Assembly: GCA_914767885.1 (NCBI GenBank)
Contig: CAJZBQ010000038.1
Span: 310,001 to 374,000 of the forward strand
Reading direction: 5' to 3'
DNA length: 64,000 bases
Source of the DNA: Blepharisma stoltei
Lineage: Eukaryota; Ciliophora; Heterotrichea; Heterotrichida; Blepharismidae
Part shown: positions 45,598 to 55,618 of the stretch, piece by piece
How positions within the stretch are numbered: position 1 is the first letter of the stretch
How the letters are laid out: each line of letters opens with the position of its first letter
Translations under genes and position numbers: made by a program
The notes under the pieces: generated by a model
What the model was told of the DNA's origin: nothing
Database searches by the model: none
Seen by the model: the letters and a program-made list of their open reading frames with translations, nothing else

Positions 45598-45642
45598 GAA
45601 TTGTATGCTATAATTCTATAAATTAATCTTAAATGCTCTGCC

Positions 45643-46173
45643 TTATAAGAGCACACAGCACGAATGTTGGTAAGCACCCACTTTTTTGTAGCTGTTGAGA
45701 AATTTCACTTGGTAATAATTTAGCGCCCCATGCCGATGCTTCCTGATGAGACCCACAGCGCCATTTGGGTTCATGCCTGCTTCAATTAGGGCAATTGCTA
45801 CTAATACAGGGGCTCTTCCAAGGCCAGCAAGGCAATGTATAGCAATGCATGGAGGCTTTTCTTGTAAAGGTTTTAGCTTTCTTTTTTCAAAAAAAGTATT
45901 CTTGACTAAGCTGAGCCATCTGAGAACGACTGCTTTAGGAGGGCTTGATCCATCAGTGAACTTGAATTCCTGTCTATGAGATACATGAATTTTGATTCCT
46001 TTTGACTCGAATATTCGGTCATCATACATGCCCTCACATGTCCTGACCAAATGAGCCACTCCTAGTCGTTCAAGATTATCTGCATAAGTTGCTGCATTTT
46101 CGTCGGAAGGCGCATCCATCACAACAAATTTTAGGTTTCCGCTCGAAATCAATGAAGGTCTGTTGCTGATCAT
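45643..46173 (-). CDS. PTP4A: PRL-type protein tyrosine phosphatase (PTP4A)
   Basis: 176 aa, normal family length, single exon. The P-loop HCLAGLGRAPVLVA has the CxxxxxR core with Ala after the Arg, the PRL hallmark. The general-acid loop Asp lies in FTDGSSPP. The C-terminus is HSCCVLL with a CaaX box, typical for PRLs, which are prenylated and membrane-bound. PRLs also bind CNNM magnesium transporters in animals. Confidence 0.93.
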   Translation of the reverse strand: MISNRPSLISSGNLKFVVMDAPSDENAATYADNLERLGVAHLVRTCEGMYDDRIFESKGIKIHVSHRQEFKFTDGSSPPKAVVLRWLSLVKNTFFEKRKLKPLQEKPPCIAIHCLAGLGRAPVLVAIALIEAGMNPNGAVGLIRKHRHGALNYYQVKFLNSYKKVGAYQHSCCVLL

Positions 46174-46251
46174 TTTGTCATTTATTTATATTTGAAGTGA
46201 AATTTCAGTAAAAATTTGAATAATTTAAAAATTCAATATGGATTAAATTAA

Positions 46252-47553
46252 TTATACTTCTTTAACCGGTTTTGTATTAGATGGAGGATTTGTAAGAATC
46301 CCTATAACTATAAGTGTCTCTGCCAATAGACATACATAAAGAACACACATCAGCCCATAAGGCGATTTATCTCCTCCAGTTAATTGGCAAACCAATCCAT
46401 ATAAGAAAGGGGCTGGTAAGTATCCAAACGTATTTGTTACCATCGACGCTATAGAATTTGCCAGTGCTTTCTTTTTCGATGGAACTGAACTTATCATGAT
46501 GCCAGTTACTGCTGGCATCACCGCAGCCCCAAAAAATAATACAAGTCATAGCATAGCTATAAACCCTGGGAAACTCGAAATAAAAGGCACAGGAATCGCA
46601 CACAGGCACCCCATGAATCCAAAAGATGCGCATACGTAAATTGCATTTTTGCCACGATATCCTCCAGTTTTATGACAAACAGCTCCTCCAGTAACCACTC
46701 CCAGGGTAGGTCCTGTAATTGTAGTTATAGCATAAGTTGGGAAAACAAGACTTGGCTGCATTTCCATCACATTCAATAAATAATCGCTAGCCCAGAATTG
46801 GATTCCTGTGACGACGAAATACAGACAGGACACACACATCATTGATATCAAATAAATTCTATTATTGACTAGTGAAAATACTTTTAGAAGCCACCTGTGT
46901 CCTTTCTGATTGAAACTTGCATTTGCGTCAAAACTAGGCTCTCCTGTTAAATGATATTTGTCATAATTAATAAATCGGGAAGGTATAAATTGGATAAGAA
47001 TAGCAAATGGTATAAATGCAGCTCCTTGGATATAAAAACTTCATTTTCACTATCTATAAATTTACACACTTCAAAAGGTTTGGAAAACAGCCGTAATTGC
47101 ATAGCCAAGTATTACTCCTAAAGCAACAGATAATTGAAGAAAAGTCAGCCAAAGAGTTTTCCATTGATCTGGGCCTAAAACATCAATCCATACAGGGAAG
47201 TATATGACAGGAAACACCTATTTAGAGATTACTTGGCCAAATCCTGATAAAAGCCTCATGGTATACAGCAGAAAATTATTTTGGGCCATAAGAGGAAATA
47301 ATCCAACTGAGATTCCAGTCAATGCAATGGTAACTGATAATATTTTTTTTGCTTTGAATCGGTGAAAAAAGAACCCAGCTATAAAACTACCAAGTGTAAG
47401 CCCTACATATACAAGTGATCCAATCGCGCCTAATTCGACTTTTTGGAGATCAAAATCTGCTTGAATAGCTGTAGTTGCTGCAGGAATTGAGCCATGGTCC
47501 ATGTTGATAAGGATATTCACAGCAAAGAATAGCATAAAGACAATAAATTCCAT
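46252..47553 (-). CDS. major facilitator superfamily transporter
   Basis: Segments 47553-47233, 47217-47068 and 47049-46252 join to 422 aa. One intron is a normal 15 nt (47218-47232). The second gap has to be 18 nt (47050-47067, gtgtaaatttatagatag) to keep the frame. There are about twelve hydrophobic segments. The N-half shows GAIGSLVYVGLTLGSFIAG and the FHRFKAKKIL loop. The pattern (substrate-blind IYFPVWID, FWSWKWSFYIQGAAFIP) resembles the spinster-like or sugar/organic-anion MFS groups. The substrate cannot be told. Several Trp are TGA. Confidence 0.85.
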
Positions 47554-47800
47554 ATTTTATATATTTTATAATTTAAAATTTTTGATTGAATTCTGACTGC
47601 TTGGAATTTGTATAAGTATAAGCAAAGCTTTTATAAGATTTAATGAAAATATAATTATGATATGCAAATAAATAGTCCTAATTTTCATTATGAAATAAGA
47701 AAAAAGCCTTTACTTATTTTTAGGTTCTTTATAAGTAAGATTACTTAGACATATCTATAAATATATTGCATAGCAGTTTTAAGCTTAAAACATAATAAAA

Positions 47801-50738
47801 ATGGGAAACACTCTAGGAGATATGGTTAAACAAGAGTCCAAAGAGCTTCAATGAAATCTCTTGCAGTCTGACGCATTTTATTTAGAATTAACCAGCAATA
47901 CTTTTCAAGACAGAACTCCCCAAGACATCTGCAAATCAGTCATAAAAAACAGCCAAAAAATAGAATGGATATGACAGATAATGCAAAAAATTACACAATC
48001 TTGAAATACACCAAACCTCGTCATAAACCTAATGTTGATGCTAAAGCATTTCTTTTTGTTTGTATTTTCTGAAGGAATTCCTTATCAATTCCTATTTCAT
48101 CACAGAGCTGAAAACCACGTGGAAAACCATGATTCATCATTCCATAGACTAGTTCCTTGCCATCTTACCTATAAAGGAGAAGGTAGGACTATCTATATTA
48201 GTGTCCCTCAGTCCTTAACATATGAAAAGCAAAAAGAGCAAGCCTACTTAATCGAAACAATTAAATCGAACTTTCCACAAGTAAATGACCATATAACGAG
48301 AACAAATGAGAGGATTTATATGGTGGATGATGATGGGAGGAATGCGGACATTGATGACATCTATAGGCATTATAACGCAGAGTCAGCTGAAGATGTACTG
48401 AGTGACCCATTTAAAAGAAGCACAAAAATTTACTCAATTTTTAAAGCCAATATAAATACAACTGAATGTGACATGGATTCCCCTATGAGCATTTTCTTAA
48501 AAGAACTTATAGAAAACTTAGCAAATTCAGACACAGATAAAGAAATTCATAAAATGCAAACTGGGATAAATTTGCTTTTAATCCTTTTGTCAAGCCAGCT
48601 TTATTATGTTGAGAAACCAATCAGCAAATTAAGGTATTCTTCATTTAAACCTTCTCCTGTGATTGATATTCTTATGAATCTTATCTTATCTTATAGAACG
48701 TCCACTACAGGGTGACAACCCCAGGTACTATCACTCGCCTTGCGTCGCATCGGGCCCACATGTCGCTGGGGATGGCCTGCTTCGATCTCCAGGGTGCTTC
48801 TCGGGAGAGTGTTCCGGCTTCGAAGGCTCATGAATGAGCTACTTGCTTGGGTTGCTTTTCCGAAAAACCCAAAAAATGGATTTTTCTGGTCGGCTATCGG
48901 CAAAAAGGAAAAACACGTAGCCTGGGACGTAACGCCCAGTTTCACGCTAGGAAGTTGCCCGATTGGTCCTAACGGACTCTGCTGAGCTTCCCCTTTCCAA
49001 CTCCGTGCCCTCCTTCCCCACGAGGAAAAATCCACCCCTGAGAATAGACTAAGACTAGGCTCTGAAACACACCAGAATTGCTTACCTAGTATTGCCGTCC
49101 ATCTCTAGAATGGTAAAACCTTGCCGGATATAATTAAATATGAGTCGAGGCTGCATGGCCGGGAGGCCATGCCCAGACAAGACGCCATATTTAATTATGA
49201 TATTCTTATGAATCAACCTATTGAAATCGGTCAGCAATTTATATGGAAACTGTTAGAAGTTACAATAAAATACTGAAAAATTGAGATGCCTAAGTTAGGG
49301 TACCTTTCAGTATTATGAAATAACAACCTTAAGAAGCTGAGAATGGATGAAAGCGTATATGTAGCACCGAGGCAAGCTTTATCTTTGTTTTTGTTTCTCC
49401 AAGGTTATTATCGTGCCAAAAATCCTTTCTCAATGAGAAATTGGGAAATTTCGTGAAACGAGATAGGCAGGCTGGTTTCTGAGTAAGGAATATTTAGACA
49501 AATAGAAAACTCAATGATTCTTTTATTGTTTTACAATTTATCGGCACACAATCCCAGCTTTCAAACCTATTTGCTTTCTCTTACAGAGCCTGAAAGATTT
49601 TTAGAGCCTATGGCATGCTATTTGTACTCAGCTCCTAAAGATTGTTTTCGACTTTATTTAACTTTAATTACAATACACAGACTTGCAAATGACAGAAACT
49701 TCATCAAATTTATCAATAATGATGTGATTCTTCAGCAAATTCCTTGGCTTCAAGATTTTCATATAGACTCAATCAGCTTACTCCCCCCCCCTCTGTGAGT
49801 GAACAAAAAAATTTTGTTCACTCATGGAGGGGTTATTTTTTTTTTTTAAAAAAATTTATATATAAATTTTTTATATAGAAAATTTTTTTTCGAAATTTAA
49901 AAAAATCCTAATTCGCAAAAATTGGAAAGCAAATAATAATTTAATTTATAAAATTTATGTTTTAAAAAGCAATTTGTTTAAAAATTAAATAGAATTAGCT
50001 CTATTTTATTATACTAATTATCACTTATATATCAAAATTTTTTTCCATAAAAAAATTTTTCTATTAAAAAAAATTTTGTTCACTCACGGAGGGGAGTTAG
50101 GATCATTGCTTTATCTAGGATTAATAAAAATTTATAGGGAAAATATCCGTGGCACAAAAGATGAATATTTGCATGTCATTTCCTCCTCATGCTTATTTTT
50201 TCTTGCTGAGTTTTCAGTGAATCTCCATGAAATTCCAAGCATGGAGCTGCTAAACATCATAAAAGCTCTGGTAGTAAAGCATAATAAACTAATTGCTGCT
50301 GAAACGCCAGCTTCTGAAATAGATGCAAACAAGGACCTTATATATCTCTCAATTGATATTTTGACCAAAATTTTGTTTTCGACTTATACAACAAATTCTT
50401 ATTTATTATACGCAATTCTCCACCATTCAGAGTTATTTACTAAGCTTAAAGAGTCAGATTTATTATCAACAAATATTGAAATTATCAATGAAATAATCAG
50501 CTACTTGTTGGCGCATATAGAAACCGAAAATATTATGGAAGGAATTAATACTTTTTGTAAGACCTTTAAATTTAGTAGGGCTCCTGAATATTTGATTTTC
50601 AAGGATATTACAAGCATTCAGTTCTTTGAAGAAGGGAGAAGATGGGAAGAATGCATAATCCCGTATCTTTGGGCTGAAACTGTGAATGGGCTAATTACTT
50701 TGCCAAATATGGAAAAGATATTGCTTTTTAAAGTATAA
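47801..50738 (+). CDS. DYM: dymeclin
   Basis: Segments 47801-48680, 49215-49482, 49498-49780 and 50100-50738 join to 689 aa, close to the animal protein (about 670). It begins MGNTLGDM, fitting the conserved N-myristoylation start. The body is all-helical. Segments LLFYNLSAHNPSFQTYLLS, SLGSLLYLGLIKIYRENIRG and DEYLHVISSSCLFFLAEFS match dymeclin, a peripheral Golgi protein needed for Golgi organisation. A 15-nt intron is at 49483-49497. A 17-bp-TSD element and a MITE interrupt it; the second join falls within the SLGSL motif and restores it exactly. Many Trp are TGA. Confidence 0.88.
48681..49214 (-). mobile_element. retroposon-like element, 17-bp target duplication (same family as 13 kb)
   Basis: The repeat tgatattcttatgaatc is at 48664-48680 and 49198-49214, with 517 bp between. 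Its right end (gacgccatatttaattatga) is the reverse complement of the left end of the 13-kb element. The two share most of their length at high identity. The 3' tail on the minus strand is a tandem ataag/ttat-type repeat. Confidence 0.88.
49781..50096 (-). mobile_element. MITE copy D inside dymeclin
   Basis: 316 bp, TTA both sides, motif hairpin at the left and a single motif copy at the right (the second copy seen in A and E is missing, so this is a shorter form). Excision restores SISLGSLLY. Confidence 0.9.
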
Positions 50739-51865
50739 GTTAGTTTTAAATAAAAAGGACGAATTGGAAAATAGATTAAATTTCAGCTTCTTAGCAGTGA
50801 TTTTTTTATTAATTAAATAGCTGGATAAGAAAATTGTCAGTAAGAATTTTTATATTAGCCTATAACTTAGCCTACGAGTTCCAACATATTTTTTCGAGGG
50901 AGCAAGAAAGCCAATGTTCTCCTCTTGAAATAGTATAAAATCATGAGATTGCTACTTATCTTAACAATTTAAATAGTAGGCTGCCAATGAAAAGTGGACA
51001 TTTGTTTTGGGGAATGCTATATAGCAAAGAGATGATATCTCAGCTGATATTGAAAATGCTGACCAAATTGATTTTTGAAACTCTCTTAGTAGTGAACTTC
51101 CAATTTTTCCATTAGAGACCTGAGCGATCTTGAAGAAATCAATTTGCATTCATTCATACCATATAGTTTATATCAATTGAATGACTTGAGCCCTCTAAAG
51201 AAGTTTTTGCCCCGCATAACGCAAATGCGAAAAATTAATTAATTTGAGTTTGAATTAAAAAATATATTATGAAAATAAAACTTTTTTCAAGATTCTATTA
51301 ATAATTATAAATGCTTATGCTAATTAATAAATAGTGTTTTGATAATAAAATTGATATATGTAGATAGATCTATAAGTTTGCTGGCTCTTTTTATTGTAAT
51401 TCTTTCTAGGGAGTGAGGCGGCAAAAATTTCACAGTCCAATTTTTGCAACTCTCTTTATTGACATAAAATGATGGTAAAAATCATTTGATGAAAAAATAT
51501 ACCTTTTGAAAAAAAAGAGTCATTTTATGTCAAACAAAAGAGGTGGAAAAAATGATGATGAATTTTTTTCAACCTCACCCTTTTTAGGCCCATTTTTTAA
51601 GAAAATATCATAAGGAGATCTAAGAGCTTACTCAATAAAAATCTGATTGAATCTTAGAAGTCTTGCATGCATACTTCTAATTGTTTGAAATCTAAGGAAC
51701 AAGTAAATTTCATACCTATATCACTCCAATACTTTAAAACCTCCTTATCATATAAATTAAAATTAAATTTCCTAATTATCTAAATAATCCTAATATAAAA
51801 AGCGACCTCGAAAATGCGATTTATTCACCAGGCCATAAATTCATCCAGCTTTATACAAATAATTA
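50739..51865. other. intergenic stretch with a possible gene remnant and a palindrome
   Basis: At about 50,900-51,235 the plus strand has two overlapping open frames with codon use like genes here (SADIENADQIDFWNSLSSELP in one, HEIATYLNNLN and LPMKSGHLFWGMLYS in the other), broken by a frame change near 51,020. This may be a decayed coding segment. At 51,405-51,585 lies an imperfect palindrome with a perfect inner pair TTGACATAAAATGA / TCATTTTATGTCAA. Nothing else seen. Confidence 0.4.
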
Positions 51866-52243
51866 ATGGAAATCAGTATTCCAAACTTTAGAGAAGTGAA
51901 AGAAGGACCGAAAACTTATATTATCTACACGATTGAAGTGGCATTTGGAGGTTGGCAGAACACTTTAGAGAAAAGATATTCAGAACTTTTAGAACTTCAT
52001 CAGGTCATGAAGCTTATGAGAAGGGTTTTAAGCGCTCCGCTTCCTCATTTTCCCGGACAGCTGATATGGAAGCAAGTTTTCAAAAAATTAAAACCTGAAG
52101 AGGTCACCAAAAGAAAGGAAGACTTAGAACGATACTTGCAGGAACTCTCCAGAACTGACTGTGCGACAAATAGCCAGTATTTTATGGAATTCATAGGTAT
52201 GCCTCAACGAGTCAGAAGTGAATGGATAATTGGAACACACTAA
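51866..52243 (+). CDS. small PX-domain protein
   Basis: 125 aa, essentially one PX domain: YIIYTIEVAFGGWQNTLEKRYSELLELHQVM, APLPHFPGQLIWKQ and a C-terminal helix. Basic and aromatic residues are placed for phosphoinositide binding. Size and build are those of the SNX3-like small sorting nexins, which act on PI3P endosomes. The second basic residue of the RRY/RRF signature is present (KRYSEL). Confidence 0.8.
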   Translation: MEISIPNFREVKEGPKTYIIYTIEVAFGGWQNTLEKRYSELLELHQVMKLMRRVLSAPLPHFPGQLIWKQVFKKLKPEEVTKRKEDLERYLQELSRTDCATNSQYFMEFIGMPQRVRSEWIIGTH

Positions 52244-52479
52244 GGTGAGTTGGGAATTATTTGTTCAGAACTCAAGGTATAAAAGAATAACCATAACTAT
52301 TTTTAGTAAGTGGGGCGTTTAGAGATAACTATTAAAATTAGTTAAATTCGGATATTGATAGAATGGAGAGCAGTCTATACTTTGAAAATAGGATGGGAAG
52401 TATTTGGAGTGAATTAGGGGCCATTGCTTGTGAATGAAATATTGGGAAAGATTTTAATCAGGATTTATGAGTGCGTTTC

Positions 52480-52861
52480 GTATACATAAAAATGGTGATG
52501 ACATATCACCCGATCTCTAGACCCTATTTCTTAACACCAGCATGCAAAGGTCAAATGATGGAGATTTAGGCGGAAAGGGGTCGGTAATCCTTTATGTGTG
52601 TCGGACTGGGTTTTCCTCGAGCCTCAGGGAGCTAATCCTTGGGACTTAAAGCAGCAAGAAACTGGAGTTTCGACCCAGATAGTTGGCCTTAGACTCCAGG
52701 AGCCATGGAAGTCAAGACTGATGTGCGGATGCCCTGTTTGTGGCAAAAGAGAGGTTGTCCCTCGAGCCTCCTTGGAAGGATGAACGTGTGTGGGGTGGAA
52801 ATCCCCGGCCCTGCAAGGCGAACGGCGAATCTTAATATTAATCTTAAAATGAGTGCGTTTC
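52480..52861 (+). mobile_element. retroposon-like element, 13-bp target duplication, intergenic
   Basis: The repeat atgagtgcgtttc is at 52467-52479 and 52849-52861; 369 bp between. It has the shared GAAACTGGAGTTTCGACCCAG block and a tail of aatcttaatattaatctt tandem words. The 53-kb side (52862-53406) is AT-rich and featureless. Confidence 0.8.
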
Positions 52862-53406
52862 AGAATGCCATTTTATTGAGTTAATAAATTATATGAGATT
52901 ATAAAGATGATTCATATTTGAAGAAAATTTTTGATATTTTGCAATTTTTATATGATTTTTAAAAAATATATATATTTTCTGAAATCTTAATAATCAACGT
53001 GCCAAAACTTCGTTGTCGATTTAGAATTGTCTATTATAAATATTAGTAATTTTTTAATAGAAAAAGAGAAATGAATATGAGATAAATATTTGATAAAAAA
53101 AGGAAAAAAGAGAAATTTATAGTCACACAAAGGGCCTTAATAGAAACGCTTTCTAAAATATAATTGCAATATAAATTAGTTAACCTATGAAATTTTTCTT
53201 TATTTGAACAACATTTCAAAACTCTTATCCTTTGTGCGGATATAAGAAGAATATAATTTTTATAAATCATATTATTTTTTAATAAAAATGATTAAATTTC
53301 TTTAATTATCAAAAATGCATCAAAGTAGATACAAATATCTAATTGGAAAAAATGAATGGGTAAGCATATAATAATTAAAATGTAAATAGAAAGAATAATT
53401 AATAGT

Positions 53407-55265
53407 TTATGCACCGATTTTTTTATCCAAAAAGAAAGAAATTGTATCAGAAACTACTCCATTTTTGGTTTCAAGTGCATGCAGTACATCGTCTTCTGTA
53501 ATAATTCTTTTGCTAACCTTTTTGCATAAGCTGAATAATTTACTCCCCAATTCAAGAGAGAACAAAGCCATAGAAAAATGGCGATTTTTGAAATATTAGC
53601 CCCTTCAAGAGCAAAAGTTTTAATATAAATTTTTAGGTATCAAATATTTTAATTTACCACTATAATTATTATATTAAGATCTTTAGCTAATTTTATTAAA
53701 TATACATAGTTTTGATTCTTAAACATAAATTAAATCAGAGTTTCTTTTCAAATTTTAGTATAAAATTAACCCCCTTGAGTAAAGAATGATTGTTGGATTT
53801 TGAAGAGGGAGTTATTAAAATGTTCTTCTATATTGACATCAATGCATATACCAATTTAAGGTGTATGCAAAGATCTCTATAGTTATCAAACTTAAATCAA
53901 TTAGAAATTAGATCAAGGACTTTATTTGGGTAATTTTTAATGAATATAAATTATCATAAATGCTTTAATGACTTTAAACGATGGACACTTCTTATTTGAC
54001 TATCACAAACAATAAACAGGTCTTCTGGATCATCAACAAAATCTTTAAGCTTATGCTGATTATTTTGCATATAAATTTCAGTTTTGATACACTCTTGTGT
54101 AGTAGCTCTTTGTTCTGAACCTATATTAAAGCTATTTTGTGTTTCATTATTATAGTATCGCTCTGAGTCACAGCTTGGCTCTTCTTTTTCTTTTTTTATT
54201 GCCACTTGTGCATTTTCACTATCTTGATTTATGTTACTCCACGTGAGCGAACAAAAAAATATTGTTCTTTCAAGGAGGGGTTTATAAACCAAATTTGCTG
54301 TAAATACCATTTTTGATTCCCGAAGTTTCTATTGTTTGGCCTTTTCTAGCAGAATTCTCAAGCATTTGATTAGTTTTTTTATTTGAAAAATCAATTTCAT
54401 TTTCTTCTTTAGAATTTCCTACATCAAATAATATTTCAGGATTCACGCAGTGCTTTTTATATAATCTTAGATTGTTTTGGTGATATATTTTATCTAGAGG
54501 CTTACTAATTAAATTTCTTTGGCATTGGCTCAATAATTTCAGCGCCTTTTGGCCTTTTATTTGCCCTTCATTTTTTCTTTTTAATTGATTTTCTAGGAAT
54601 ATTGGTTTATTTGGTGTTTTTTCATTCTCACGTAAACAAGTTTTTTTCTTTGCTTCCAAGCCATCTAATGTATCTTCTCCTTCTGAGCTATCTGTTTCAA
54701 GAGGACTTTTGGATTGAATAGGAATTTTCGATGCATTTTGTGCAATCATAAACTCAGCTTTGATATTTTCATTCATAATTAGTTCTGCAGCGACTTTTTC
54801 TTTTGCATTCATCACATATTTTCAATGGTATCTCAAGCTTTCACTGCTGTGTTTTACTCCTTCTTTCACAATTCCATCCCAAAATGATATAACCCCTGTG
54901 TTTCCAAACGTCCTCTTTACATAGTCAAGCATTTTTTCTTCATCCTCTATAGTGTATCTAGAGCGCTTAGCAGCTTTGGGTTCTTCTCTTTTTAGCTCGT
55001 ATTTACTTAAATCCAATAGTCTTTTAGCTTTAATTGAATCATAGATGAACTTATAAGAATATACTTTGTATTTTTGGGTACACACAGAAGTGTGCCCAGG
55101 CTCATAGGGTAAAAGACATATAGAATATTCCTTGCGTTTTGTAAATAGAACTCCTCCGTATTTGAAGATAATTTTTTTAAGAGCATTTCTTTCTGGGCAT
55201 GGAATCATAGAAAATACAAGTTTCTGATTCCCCTTACCTTTGAAGATTTTATAAGTCATTTTCAA
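53407..55265 (-). CDS. RAP1: candidate RAP1 telomere protein: BRCT, Myb, C-terminal RCT-like
   Basis: Segments 55265-54285 and 54229-53957 are followed by a C-terminal exon at 53542-53407. A 14-nt segment 53828-53815 can also be kept in frame. Length is 467 aa (or 460 if one larger IES is cut). Residues about 12-95 form a BRCT-like domain (ALKKIIFKYGGVLFTKRKEY, YSYKFIYDSIKAKRLLDLSKY). Residues about 103-150 form a Rap1-type Myb (RYTIEDEEKMLDYVK, GVISFWDGIVKEG, HSSESLRYHWKYVM). A long charged linker follows. The end resembles the Rap1 C-terminal domain (IITEDDVLHALETKNG, VVSDTISFFLDKK). This domain order is that of RAP1/TERF2IP, which sits at telomeres. The call rests on architecture and motif spacing; other BRCT-Myb proteins are possible. 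Confidence 0.62.
53543..53811. mobile_element. MITE of a diverged subfamily in the RAP1 gene
   Basis: 269 bp, CTCCCCAATTCAAGAGAG at the left and TTGAAGAGGGAG at the right, TTA both sides. The second inner motif is CCCCTTCAAGAGCAAAAG. Same layout as the other MITEs with yet another motif sequence. Confidence 0.75.
53829..53956. other. 128-bp TA-flanked IES (or part of a 421-bp IES)
   Basis: TA at 53829 and 53957. Removal joins SLKHL to EEHFNKLF. Alternatively one 421-bp excision from TA 53536 to TA 53957 takes this, the 14-bp segment and the MITE together, also in frame (SLKHLFSLCKK). Confidence 0.55.
54230..54284. mobile_element. 55-bp IES: a lone MITE-end hairpin
   Basis: CTCCACGTGAGCGAACAAAA and TTGTTCTTTCAAGGAGGGG face each other with only a few bases between, i.e. 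just the hairpin end of the MITE. TA at 54230 and 54285 gives the only frame-restoring excision (SKFGLNQDSEN). Confidence 0.7.
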
Positions 55266-55475
55266 ATTTATAATTATGTAGGCAATAGAGAAAAATGGGC
55301 TTATTTTTATATTAGAATAAATGCAATTTTCATATAGATGGATTCATTAAAAATAAGTAAAATAATTGCCTCAATGATGATATTTTTGTTTTTTGAGATT
55401 GAAAGCACAGCTAACAATGAAATTAAGCTTATTTATTCAAAATGAAATTTAATAGAAATTAGGATAATATTTTTT

Positions 55476-55574
55476 GCAATTTTTGAGGAGTTCAGTCTTC
55501 AAATTTATTTATCTGCAAAACTATGGCAATTTTTGAAGAGTTCATCTTCGATTTTATTTATCTGCAATACTATG
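55476..55574. repeat. two-copy 50-bp tandem repeat
   Basis: Units 55476-55525 and 55526-55574 begin gcaatttttga and end ctgcaa(a/t)actatg, with a few differences. It lies 45 bp upstream of the next gene. Confidence 0.85.
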
Positions 55575-55618
55575 AGAAATATGGACAAATCAAATTTTCC
55601 CTCCATTCTAATATATAA

